In this document: positions 35,210-43,062 of the stretch, piece after piece | How the letters are laid out: the number at the start of each line of letters is the position of its first letter | Position numbering within the stretch: the first letter of the stretch is position 1 | From: Candidatus Gastranaerophilales bacterium | GTDB lineage: Bacteria > Cyanobacteriota > Vampirovibrionia > Gastranaerophilales > Gastranaerophilaceae | Length of the DNA: 64,000 nucleotides | Assembly: GCA_017402995.1 (NCBI GenBank) | Contig: JAFQOV010000015.1 | Location: 62,001 to 126,000, forward strand | Direction of reading: 5' to 3' | The notes under the pieces: model-generated | The model's input: the letters and a program-made list of their open reading frames with translations, nothing else | What the model was told of the DNA's origin: nothing | Database searches by the model: none | Made by a program: the position numbers and the translations under genes

Positions 35210-36262
35210 ATGGCTGTTGCTACTGAAGTTAATGAAAAAGAATTGCAAGCTATTCAAGAGGGCAAAAACAAAGCTCTTAAAATGGCATTAGATAAAATTG
35301 AAAAAGATTTTGGCAAAGGTTCAATTATGCGCCTTGGTGACAAAGTCAGTGTTCAATGTGAATGTATCCCAACAGGAGCTTTGGCTCTAGATTTGGCGCT
35401 TGGTATAGGCGGCGTTCCAAGAGGAAGAATCATTGAAATTTATGGTCCAGAATCTTCTGGTAAAACAACATTAGCGCAACACATTGTCGCAAACGCACAG
35501 AAAAAAGGCGGAATTGCAGCATATATTGACGCAGAACATGCACTAGATCCAGAGTATGCTAGAAATGTTGGGGTTGATGTTGACCAGCTTTTAATTTCTC
35601 AACCAGATACAGGTGAACAAGCACTTGAAATTGCCGAAGAATTAGTTCGCTCTGGTGCGATTGATATTGTTGTTATTGACTCTGTTGCAGCATTGGTTCC
35701 AAAAGCAGAAATTGAACATGCAATGGACGAGCAACAAATGGGCTTGCAAGCGCGATTGATGTCAAAAGCATTGAGAAAATTGACAGGTGTTGTTGCAAAA
35801 ACAAATACAACAATAATTTTCATCAACCAATTAAGACAAAAAATTGGCATTATGTTTGGAAACCCTGAAACAACAACTGGTGGAAACGCTTTGAAATATT
35901 ATTCATCTGTTCGTTTGGACATTCGCCGTTGCGATAGCGTTAAAAACAAAGAAAATGAAGATATCGGAAACAGAGTACGTGTTAAAGTTGTTAAAAATAA
36001 AGTTGCTCCACCGTTTAAAGTTGCTGAGTTTGATATTATTTATGGCAAGGGTATTTGCGCGCTTGGAAACGTAATTGACGTTGCAGTTAATTTTGATATT
36101 ATCAAAAAAGCAGGTGCATGGTTTAGCTATAACGACGAAAAACTTGGACAAGGTAGAGAAAAAGCAAAAGAATTTTTGGAACAAAATGCTGATATTTTAG
36201 CTGAAATTGAAGCAAAAGTCCGCGAAAAAATTGCAAACAAAAATAAACCCGAAGAAGAATAA
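35210..36262 (+). CDS. recA: recombinase RecA
   Basis: The strand-exchange and SOS coprotease filament protein. Walker A is [15 protein letters not shown], Walker B region [12 protein letters not shown], followed by [28 protein letters not shown] and [20 protein letters not shown]. The 350-residue length is standard. AAAGGGG lies seven bases before the ATG. I see no recognisable LexA box upstream. It would load onto DNA resected by the helicase-nuclease pair at 12332-16692. Confidence 0.97.
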   Translation: MAVATEVNEKELQAIQEGKNKALKMALDKIEKDFGKGSIMRLGDKVSVQCECIPTGALALDLALGIGGVPRGRIIEIYGPESSGKTTLAQHIVANAQKKGGIAAYIDAEHALDPEYARNVGVDVDQLLISQPDTGEQALEIAEELVRSGAIDIVVIDSVAALVPKAEIEHAMDEQQMGLQARLMSKALRKLTGVVAKTNTTIIFINQLRQKIGIMFGNPETTTGGNALKYYSSVRLDIRRCDSVKNKENEDIGNRVRVKVVKNKVAPPFKVAEFDIIYGKGICALGNVIDVAVNFDIIKKAGAWFSYNDEKLGQGREKAKEFLEQNADILAEIEAKVREKIANKNKPEEE

Positions 36263-36290
36263 TTTTTAAGGTTAAATTTAATATTCAGAT

Positions 36291-36318
36291 GAAAAGTTGT
36301 AAGGTTTTACAACTTTTC
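36291..36318 (+). terminator. probable recA terminator
   Basis: A perfect 12-base stem (GAAAAGTTGTAA and its complement) with loop GGTT begins 29 bases after the recA stop. The T-run behind it is short (GCTGTTTTT), so it could also be an operator. Confidence 0.5.
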
Positions 36319-36405
36319 GCTGTTTTTGGAGTGTTTTTCAAAACAACATGTTTTTTGCAATTTGTTGCAACTTTTTTGATTTTCAAACCTTTTATATTTA
36401 CCATC

Positions 36406-37482
36406 ATGAAAATAACGTTTAATCCATATATAAAAAATAATTATAAATATCCAATTTTTCGCTCGCAAACTCCGCAAAAGCCAACTTTGCAAGAAAAAGA
36501 TATTTTCATTTCTAGCGCTAAAACACTAGAGCAAGCAAAAAACGAGGAAAAATATCTTGCGCTTTTTGATGATGTTTATGATGAAGTTGTTGAGCAAAAT
36601 ACGGACGAATATTGCCCTGATATGCAAAAGGTGAAATTGAATAAACCAACAATGAAATTTGTTGAAAAAGCGCCTGTTGAAAACGCAGAAGGTGCCTATT
36701 CTCCTTTGGATAATTCAATTGAAATTCCAAGATATGTAATAGACGAGGACTATTATTCTTATTTTGTTAAAAGCGAAACTGATGACGATTCATTTTATGC
36801 TGATGCTTTAAGAAAAGGAAGATTTGACGAAAAAATAAAATATTACCAAGAAAATCACCCAAATGGACAAATAATTGAATTTACAGACAAAGAAAAAGAG
36901 CTCTATCTTTCTGGGCTAATGGCGCATGAAATAAGGCATTTTTTGCAAAAACATTTGATTGCTTCAACAAAAGGAATAGGAAAAAAGGCAAAGAAAATTT
37001 GGGTTAAAAAAAGTGATAAAATTATCACAAATTTAAAAAATCTTGAACTGATGAAGGCTTGGCGCGCACAGTTAAAAGGGGAAGAATATGAAATTCAAAG
37101 ATATGGTGAACCGTATTTTAAAACGTATGAACCAGATGAACCATTAAAAAAAGACGCAAAAATAAGATTTTCTTTATACGCAGATGATGAAAGATATATC
37201 AGCGCAAAAGAATTTTTAAAATCTGAAATTTATACACAAAAAAATAAACAAAAAATGCAAGAAAATGGCGTAAATTACGCATATTTTGCAAATCTTCAAG
37301 AAATAGATGCGTACAATTACGGATTTGAATATTTGTTATCTAAAATGTTGACCGAAGCAAAAAATGTCCGAATTGATATGCTCCCAACGGCTTCATATTG
37401 GCAAAAACAACAATCAGACATGGGGTTAGAATATTTGCAAAAGAGGGGATATGACCCTTTTGTTAGAGAAAAAAATCGTTAA
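36406..37482 (+). CDS. predicted zinc metallopeptidase (HEIRH)
   Basis: The upstream frame opening at 36289 runs through the recA terminator, so I place the start at 36406, giving MKITFNPYIKNNYKYPIFRS, a leader of the lineage type. LSGLMAHEIRHFLQKHLIA carries an HExxH zinc motif, and QEIDAYNYGFEYLL about 110 residues later could give the third ligand (Glu), as in gluzincins. No signal peptide is seen. The 358-residue protein is otherwise unknown. It sits between recA and rmlA without clear coupling to either. Confidence 0.65.
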   Translation: MKITFNPYIKNNYKYPIFRSQTPQKPTLQEKDIFISSAKTLEQAKNEEKYLALFDDVYDEVVEQNTDEYCPDMQKVKLNKPTMKFVEKAPVENAEGAYSPLDNSIEIPRYVIDEDYYSYFVKSETDDDSFYADALRKGRFDEKIKYYQENHPNGQIIEFTDKEKELYLSGLMAHEIRHFLQKHLIASTKGIGKKAKKIWVKKSDKIITNLKNLELMKAWRAQLKGEEYEIQRYGEPYFKTYEPDEPLKKDAKIRFSLYADDERYISAKEFLKSEIYTQKNKQKMQENGVNYAYFANLQEIDAYNYGFEYLLSKMLTEAKNVRIDMLPTASYWQKQQSDMGLEYLQKRGYDPFVREKNR

Positions 37483-37539
37483 AATTTGCCCGAAAGAGCG
37501 ATTTTTAATATAATAAAATAAGATTTAAAGAGGATTTTT

Positions 37540-38409
37540 ATGAAGGGCATTATTCTTGCGGCGGGCGCAGGTTCAAGGTTATATCCTGCAAGTTTACCAA
37601 TTTCAAAGATTTTATTACCAGTTTATGATAAACCAATGATTTACTATCCAATCACAACTTTGCTTTTGGCTGGAATTAAGGATATTTTAATCATTACAAG
37701 CCCAAATGACCTAGAAAATTTCAAAAGAGTTTTGGGTGATGGCTCTGAAATTGGGGTCAAATTTTCATATGCTGTTCAAGAAGTGCCAAGAGGCATTGCA
37801 GAAAGCTTTTTAATTGCCGAAGATTTTATTCAAAACGAGCCTGTGGCTTTAATTTTGGGTGATAATATTTTCCATGGGTTTGGGTTTTCATCTATGCTTC
37901 AAGAAGTTGGCAAAAGAACTTTTGGCGCAACAGTTTTTGGATATTTGGTTCAAGATCCTCAAAGGTTTGGCGTTGTTGAATTTGATAAAAATAATAAAGC
38001 TGTTTCTATCGAAGAAAAACCTCAAAATCCAAAATCAAATTATGCTGTAACAGGTTTATATTTTTACGATAATAACGTTGTTGAATATGCCAAAACGCTT
38101 AAGCCATCAGCTAGAGGCGAGTTAGAAATTACAGATTTAAATAAAATTTATTTAGAAAAAAATAAATTAAATGTTGAAATTTTGGGTCGTGGGTTTGCAT
38201 GGCTTGATACGGGAACTTTTGAAAGCTTATTACAAGCGGCTAATTTTGTTCAATCAATGGAAATTAATACTGGCATGAAAATAGCTTCAATTGAAGAAGT
38301 AGCTTGCCGTATGGGCTACATTTCAAAAGAAAAGTTGATTGAACTTTCAAAAAAATACAAACAAAACGGCTATGGAACATATTTAGAAAAAGTTGTGCAA
38401 ATTATTTAA
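37540..38409 (+). CDS. rmlA: glucose-1-phosphate thymidylyltransferase
   Basis: Makes dTDP-glucose from glucose-1-phosphate and dTTP, the entry to dTDP-rhamnose. The nucleotide-binding signature is [20 protein letters not shown] followed by [64 protein letters not shown] and the C-terminal [15 protein letters not shown] are all RmlA elements. The length of 289 is typical. AAAGAGGA precedes the ATG. The usual rmlBCD genes are not in the window. It overlaps the convergent unknown gene by eight bases. Confidence 0.95.
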   Translation: MKGIILAAGAGSRLYPASLPISKILLPVYDKPMIYYPITTLLLAGIKDILIITSPNDLENFKRVLGDGSEIGVKFSYAVQEVPRGIAESFLIAEDFIQNEPVALILGDNIFHGFGFSSMLQEVGKRTFGATVFGYLVQDPQRFGVVEFDKNNKAVSIEEKPQNPKSNYAVTGLYFYDNNVVEYAKTLKPSARGELEITDLNKIYLEKNKLNVEILGRGFAWLDTGTFESLLQAANFVQSMEINTGMKIASIEEVACRMGYISKEKLIELSKKYKQNGYGTYLEKVVQII

Positions 38410-40111
38410 AATATTTCAATAAGTCCGGCAATTTTCCATCGAGATGTTTTTGATATGCAAAATCAAGATTTTTGTTCATGTATTCTGCTAGTTCAAGATG
38501 GTTTAATTGGAGCGCAAACATCATGATTTGTGAGAAATATAAATCAAGTTCTTTTGTGTCCATGCCTTGTCGTGGCATTTTTGGGTAATTTTGGAATGGT
38601 TCATACAAAGGACAAATTCCATGCAATGTATCAAGATAAGTTAAATACATTTTTCTTGTATGGTCATTTTGCAGAGCTTTTGGCAACTTTTCAGGGTTGT
38701 GTTCAAGGTCATACATAAAAATCATTATTGCGTTATGTTTTGCACCAGTTAAATCGTCTAAAAGCCCAGGGTGCTGAGTTTTATAGTAATTGTCTGCAAT
38801 TTGTGCGGTTCTTTTTCCGAAATCTATTGCCCATTTTGATTTTGCTTGAAACTCGTTTTTGAAAATTACCGCTCTGCCATAATTGTGCATTTCGATTTTA
38901 TATTTTTTATCTTTTGCAAATTTTTCGATTTCTTCGCTTATTTTTTTCGGTAATAATCTAAAAGTTATTTTTTCGCCTTCAATAGATTTTCCATCAAAAA
39001 GCGTGAAAATGTCTTCTTTGGCATATTCCCAACCTTGTTTTACAGCAGAAGACATTTTTGGTTTTGCCCAAGCATTTTTCTTCCAAAATTCTTCTAAAAG
39101 AGTTTTATCTGCTTGTGATAAATCTTCTCTTAAGATTAATTTTTCATCAGAAATCGCTCCATGTTTTTTCATGAATTTTGTTAAATATTTTTTAATGCTT
39201 CTGCCTTCTTGAGTTTTATTCCAAGCGTAATCCATTACCCAAGACATTCTTTCTCTGTATTGTGGATTTTTTTCGTAAAATTCTTTTTGTCTTTTTGTTT
39301 GGCGATAGATTGCTTCTGGGTTTGTTTCCCAATATTTTTTCAAACCTTCAGAAATTCGTTTTTTATGAGCTTCTGTTAATTCGCGAGATGGAATTGTGAC
39401 AGGTTCGCCCTCGAGCTTTTGTTGGCGAGCTTCTTTTGCCTCAATTCTTTTCATGGACATTTCTTGCGTGAATTTTTCGTTATATTCTTTGTTTGAAAGC
39501 TTTAAAACCCTTGCATAGTGCCTATCCATGACAGGAATGTTTAATTTTTTAGTCATTGTATAGTAAAAATTAACACCAGCTTCTGTATCTGAGGTTTCAG
39601 ATGAATATTTTGATAAATCGGTCAAAGAAAAGCCTTGTCCCCAATAGAGCTTGATTAATTGCAGGGTTAAATCTTCGTCTGGTGAAAAAGTTTTTGATTT
39701 GCCATTTAAAAACTCATCTACTGTGCTGCCTTTTTTATATTCTTCAATATCATATACAGAAACTGTGTCTTTAAATTCTGGATATTTTTCTTTTAATTCA
39801 TCTAGTGAATAGCAATCTAAAATTCCTTTGTAGTGTTGTGAATGCACATCATAAAGAGTTTTTTTGGTTTGCTCGTTTTTTGAAAGTTCGGCTTCAATTA
39901 GATTTTTAATATTTGGTGGATATTCTTTTTCTTCTAAACTTGAATTAACATGTTTTAAATCTAAGCTTAAGCCACCGCAAAAAGCAAGATATTGGCTTGT
40001 TGAAGGCAAAAATGAATTTGTTTTTTCATTTTGCGCAAATTTTTTATTTTCGTGTTTTATATTATTGTAATTATTTTTAATTGCGTTTGGCAGTATTTTT
40101 TGAATTTTCAT
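38402..40111 (-). CDS. unknown lineage-type protein with NUMOD3-like segment
   Basis: A 569-residue protein with the lineage leader ([17 protein letters not shown] ... [10 protein letters not shown]). The segment [19 protein letters not shown] near residue 260 resembles the NUMOD3 DNA-binding motif of homing endonucleases. Nearby [21 protein letters not shown] and other helix-turn-helix-like stretches could also contact DNA. I see no nuclease core. The C-terminal third ([18 protein letters not shown] onward) is helical. It is a single gene, convergent with rmlA. Confidence 0.5.
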   Translation of the reverse strand: MKIQKILPNAIKNNYNNIKHENKKFAQNEKTNSFLPSTSQYLAFCGGLSLDLKHVNSSLEEKEYPPNIKNLIEAELSKNEQTKKTLYDVHSQHYKGILDCYSLDELKEKYPEFKDTVSVYDIEEYKKGSTVDEFLNGKSKTFSPDEDLTLQLIKLYWGQGFSLTDLSKYSSETSDTEAGVNFYYTMTKKLNIPVMDRHYARVLKLSNKEYNEKFTQEMSMKRIEAKEARQQKLEGEPVTIPSRELTEAHKKRISEGLKKYWETNPEAIYRQTKRQKEFYEKNPQYRERMSWVMDYAWNKTQEGRSIKKYLTKFMKKHGAISDEKLILREDLSQADKTLLEEFWKKNAWAKPKMSSAVKQGWEYAKEDIFTLFDGKSIEGEKITFRLLPKKISEEIEKFAKDKKYKIEMHNYGRAVIFKNEFQAKSKWAIDFGKRTAQIADNYYKTQHPGLLDDLTGAKHNAIMIFMYDLEHNPEKLPKALQNDHTRKMYLTYLDTLHGICPLYEPFQNYPKMPRQGMDTKELDLYFSQIMMFALQLNHLELAEYMNKNLDFAYQKHLDGKLPDLLKYFK

Positions 40112-40252
40112 AAATGTCCTTTCAATAAATATTTAAAAACTGCAAAATTAAAATAATTGCCAATGTAAACTTTCTTAATATTTACTACATCTGTAAAATT
40201 ACGAGTAGTCTATATTTCTTAATACACCTATTCAATTTTTGAAATTCCCTAC

Positions 40253-40280
40253 TTACATTTTTTCAGATACATGGTATAAT
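40253..40280 (+). promoter_or_regulatory. promoter of the 53-residue protein gene
   Basis: TTACAT (40253-40258) and TATAAT (40275-40280) are 16 bases apart and lie about 48 bases before the ATG at 40328. Confidence 0.65.
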
Positions 40281-40327
40281 AAGACAAAGGTTCAGTTGTT
40301 AGTTGTAAAATTCGCTAGGAGGTTCTT

Positions 40328-40489
40328 ATGTCACTTTCTACTCAAATGCCAAAGCCACAGGCAAAAATCAAATCAAAATTCAATGATGAATTTCAACATT
40401 ATTTGAAAAAACAATGTTTGAAAACAACTTTTAATGGCTTAGAATTAGAAACATTCAGTTGGTACAAAAAAGTTTTAGGGTTAGTTTAA
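40328..40489 (+). CDS. 53-residue small basic protein, unknown
   Basis: A short gene with all expression signals: a near-consensus promoter, TAGGAGG ribosome site seven bases before the ATG, and its own terminator. The product starts MSLSTQMPKPQAKIKSKFND and ends SWYKKVLGLV. It is basic, has no signal peptide or membrane helix, and matches no family that I know. It fills part of the gap between two minus-strand genes (40112-40555); the rest of that gap is AT-rich leader sequence. Confidence 0.7.
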   Translation: MSLSTQMPKPQAKIKSKFNDEFQHYLKKQCLKTTFNGLELETFSWYKKVLGLV

Positions 40490-40506
40490 ATTGGTAAATC
40501 AAAATT

Positions 40507-40538
40507 AAAAAGCGGGTGTTTTCTAGTCCCGCTTTTTT
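40507..40538 (+). terminator. rho-independent terminator after the small protein gene
   Basis: AAAAAGCGGG pairs with CCCGCTTTTT across an 11-base loop and runs into six T residues. Confidence 0.85.
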
Positions 40539-40555
40539 GTATGCAAATTTTAAAA

Positions 40556-41194
40556 TTAACAATATCTTTCCCCAAAATATGGATTATTAATCTTTTCTTC
40601 TTTAATTGTCGTAAAATCTCCATGACCTGGGTAAACAATAATATCCTCATCAAGTGTGAATAATTTTTTTGTAATGCTTTCTTTTAATTCAGCCTCTGAG
40701 CCACCCCAAAGATCGTATCTTCCGATTGAGTTTTGAAACAATGTGTCTCCAGAAAATAAAATTTTGCCAATTAAATAGCAAACCCCGCCCTTTGAGTGTC
40801 CTTTTGTTGTAATGACCTCAATTTCTTGGTCGCCAAGTTTTAAGTTTTTGCTGTTTTCATCTACAAGTCCATCAACGCAAGGGATTTTTGTGTTTTCAAC
40901 ACCTGCAATTGAGCATTGAACTTCAAGATTTTCTAAAAGTTCAAGGTCATCTTTGTGCATTAAAATTAGTGCATTTGGGAATGTTTTTTTCATTTCATGT
41001 GTGCAATAAACATGGTCAAAATGTCCATGGGTAATTAAAATATATTTAACGTTTAAATTTTGTTCTTGTGCAATTTTTTTAATTTCATTGATTGAAGAAG
41101 TGCAATCAACAATTGCAGCATCTTTAGATTTTTCGTCATAAATTAAATACGTAATTGCGCCATATATTCCATTTGGGAAGATTTCAAGTTTCAT
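40556..41194 (-). CDS. metallo-beta-lactamase-fold hydrolase (glyoxalase II type)
   Basis: A 212-residue MBL-fold enzyme with the metal motif ITHGHFDHVY (HxHxDH), then TKGHSKGGVCYLI, ILFSGDTLFQNSIGRYDLWGG and the final His in VYPGHGDFTTI. This set is typical of the YcbL/GloB-like thioesterases. Substrate is not determined. The start overlaps the upstream 95-residue gene by eleven bases, implying coupling. Confidence 0.88.
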   Translation of the reverse strand: MKLEIFPNGIYGAITYLIYDEKSKDAAIVDCTSSINEIKKIAQEQNLNVKYILITHGHFDHVYCTHEMKKTFPNALILMHKDDLELLENLEVQCSIAGVENTKIPCVDGLVDENSKNLKLGDQEIEVITTKGHSKGGVCYLIGKILFSGDTLFQNSIGRYDLWGGSEAELKESITKKLFTLDEDIIVYPGHGDFTTIKEEKINNPYFGERYC

Positions 41195-41468
41195 TTTGTT
41201 CCTTTTTGTTTTTTAAATTATTACAAAAGGATTTTAGCATATAAATCCATTTTTTGATAAAATTTATGGGCGCCAATTCCTTATATACGCGATATAAAAT
41301 CACTCTGATTTTATTGTCGGACATATCAAAGTGCCTTTGAAGCTCTTGAACATATTTTTTTATATATTCTTGAACTTTTAATTCTTCAAAATTTTCTTGT
41401 TTTTGAATAAAGTTTTTCATAATTGCCCACTTTTTATACATTTTATTGAATTTAAATTTGTTTTTCAT
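41184..41468 (-). CDS. small helical protein, unknown
   Basis: The start is uncertain: TTG at 41483, ATG at 41468 or ATG at 41420. The shared part MKNFIQKQENFEELKVQEYI ... HFDMSDNKIRVILYRVYKEL is basic and helical. A hydrophobic patch INFIKKWIYMLKSF lies near the end. No domain is recognised. It overlaps the MBL hydrolase gene by eleven bases, and the real-gene case rests mainly on that coupling. Confidence 0.5.
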   Translation of the reverse strand: MKNKFKFNKMYKKWAIMKNFIQKQENFEELKVQEYIKKYVQELQRHFDMSDNKIRVILYRVYKELAPINFIKKWIYMLKSFCNNLKNKKEQNET

Positions 41469-41576
41469 TAGAAAAACGCACAATAAGAGCTAATATACAC
41501 AAGTTTACAAAAAGGTGTTAATCTCTTGATTATAGAGGGTTTTTTTACTATTCTTTAGATAAATAAAGAGCTTTTT

Positions 41577-42452
41577 ATGGATAAATTTTTTATAAAATTA
41601 AATATTATCTTTTTATTTTTGATAATTTTTACTCAAAGCGTTTTTGCTATTCGTATTGGGCTTGATGAGGGTGTTAAAAAAACCTATGTCGGTTCAACTT
41701 TAAATGCAGATTTTATGGACGCTAGAACAGGCAAATTTCTCTTTACTTCGCGCTCTTTTTTCCCTTATCAAATAAAAGCATATGACAATTCAATTGCAAT
41801 TAAAATCAAAGGTCGTTATTACGACTGTGCAACAAATGCAATTTATATCCAAAACCCCGAAAGCAAAGGTTTTTTAACAACTAAAAAGCGTTGGTATCGC
41901 GGGGATTTGATTATTTATAACATAGATAATAAATTAACCGTTGTAAATTCCCTGCCATTAGAAGAATATTTAATGGGGGTTGTGCCATCAGAAATGCCTT
42001 CAAAATGGAATATGGAAGCCCATAAAGCTCAAGCAATTGCTGCAAGAAGTTATGCTCTTGCAAACTTAAACAAGCGCGGTTCAAAAGGATATGATTTAAA
42101 AGACACCCCGCTAGATCAAGCCTATGGCGGTGCAACAGCTGAAACTCCGCAAACAACAAGAGCGGTTTTATCAACTCGCGGAGAAGTTTTAACATATGAT
42201 AACAAAATAATTCCTGCATATTACCATGCGTCATCTGGCGGGAAAACAATGTCTGCGGGAAAAGTTTGGAACCATGACTTACCATATATTAAATCTGTTG
42301 ATGGGTACGATTGGGGAACAAGAAAAAATGGACATGGCGTCGGAATGAGCCAACATGGAGCGAATAACCTTGCAAATAAAGGGTATAGCGCCCGTCAAAT
42401 TTTAAATTATTTCTATAAAGACATCACATTTTCACGTTTAAAACAGAGATAA
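41577..42452 (+). CDS. SpoIID/LytB-domain protein, exported
   Basis: An N-terminal signal sequence (FIKLNIIFLFLIIFTQSVFA) precedes a SpoIID domain, which in Bacillus cleaves denuded peptidoglycan glycan. Motifs are LPLEEYLMGVVPSEMPSKWN (catalytic Glu region), EAHKAQAIAARSYALAN, ILSTRGEVLTYDNKIIPAYYH-type segment SSGGKTMSAGKVW, and GHGVGMSQHGANNLA. The stretch between LPYIKSV and NGHGVGMS is shorter than in SpoIID. The organism shows no other sporulation gene here; a cell-wall remodelling role is inferred. Confidence 0.88.
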   Translation: MDKFFIKLNIIFLFLIIFTQSVFAIRIGLDEGVKKTYVGSTLNADFMDARTGKFLFTSRSFFPYQIKAYDNSIAIKIKGRYYDCATNAIYIQNPESKGFLTTKKRWYRGDLIIYNIDNKLTVVNSLPLEEYLMGVVPSEMPSKWNMEAHKAQAIAARSYALANLNKRGSKGYDLKDTPLDQAYGGATAETPQTTRAVLSTRGEVLTYDNKIIPAYYHASSGGKTMSAGKVWNHDLPYIKSVDGYDWGTRKNGHGVGMSQHGANNLANKGYSARQILNYFYKDITFSRLKQR

Positions 42453-42565
42453 AAATCATTAATTTAGCTGAAATGTTTAATATTTCTTGTTTTTTTGGCT
42501 TTACATACTTGCCAAACCTTTATAAATGTGTATAATAAAGGGGTGTTATTAAAAAGGAGTTAGAT

Positions 42566-42838
42566 ATGAACAAAGAAGAATTAGTAAAAGCAGTTGCAGC
42601 AACAGCTAAACTTTCTCAAAAAGATACAGCTGAAATTATCGGCGCAGTTATTGAAACAATCGAAAAAACTGTTGCTAAAAAACAAAAAGTTACTTTAGTT
42701 GGTTTCGGTACTTTCGAAGCCAGAAAAAGAGCTGCTCGTGTAGGTCGCAACCCACAAACTGGCAAAGAAATTAAAATTGCTGCTAAAACTGTTCCAGCAT
42801 TCTCAGCTGGTAAAAAATTCAAAGAATTAGTAAAATAG
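42566..42838 (+). CDS. hup: HU-family histone-like DNA-binding protein
   Basis: A 90-residue nucleoid protein. It has the HU pattern MNKEELVKAVAATAKLSQKD, VTLVGFGTFEARKRAARVGR and NPQTGKEIKIAAKTVPAFSA, including the Pro-tipped arm region that bends DNA. TATAAT at about 42532, AAAAGGAG before the ATG and a strong terminator after the stop indicate an independent and highly expressed gene. Its codon use is less AT-biased than neighbours. Confidence 0.97.
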   Translation: MNKEELVKAVAATAKLSQKDTAEIIGAVIETIEKTVAKKQKVTLVGFGTFEARKRAARVGRNPQTGKEIKIAAKTVPAFSAGKKFKELVK

Positions 42839-42854
42839 TTCTTTAAAAAGTTTT

Positions 42855-42884
42855 AATCGCCTCGCAAAAGCGGGGCGATTTTTT
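42855..42884 (+). terminator. HU gene terminator
   Basis: An 11-base stem (AATCGCCTCGC with GCGGGGCGATT, one T-G pair) with loop AAAA is followed by a T run. Confidence 0.9.
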
Positions 42885-42885
42885 G

Positions 42886-42992
42886 TTGACTTAAAAAGGT
42901 TTTGTGTTTAAAATATATAAATATAATTTATATATTTATAATAATAAACCAAAAACATGACTTTTGAGGGCATTATGCCCTCTTATTTTTTT
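42886..42992 (+). ncRNA. candidate small RNA with its own promoter and terminator
   Basis: TTGACT (42886-42891) and TAAAAT (42909-42914) are exactly 17 bases apart, so transcription would begin near 42921. A second terminator, GAGGGCATTATGCCCTC plus TTATTTTTTT, ends at 42992. The predicted transcript of about 70 nt is AU-rich and has no credible reading frame with a ribosome site. The remaining bases up to the SNF2 gene contain only that gene's promoter. Confidence 0.45.
42966..42992 (+). terminator. terminator hairpin of the candidate small RNA
   Basis: GAGGGCA-TTA-TGCCCTC stem followed by TTATTTTTTT, lying 82 bases past the HU terminator and not needed by any neighbouring gene. Confidence 0.75.
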
Positions 42993-43062
42993 ATCCATCT
43001 TTTAAATTAATTTAAGCCTTAGATATCTTTTAAAATCATCTGCTTTATAATAAAATATTCAA

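Noticed and set aside
36289-36405. N-terminal extension of the HEIRH peptidase starting at 36289
   Set aside because: It would translate the recA terminator hairpin; the ATG at 36406 gives the lineage-type leader.
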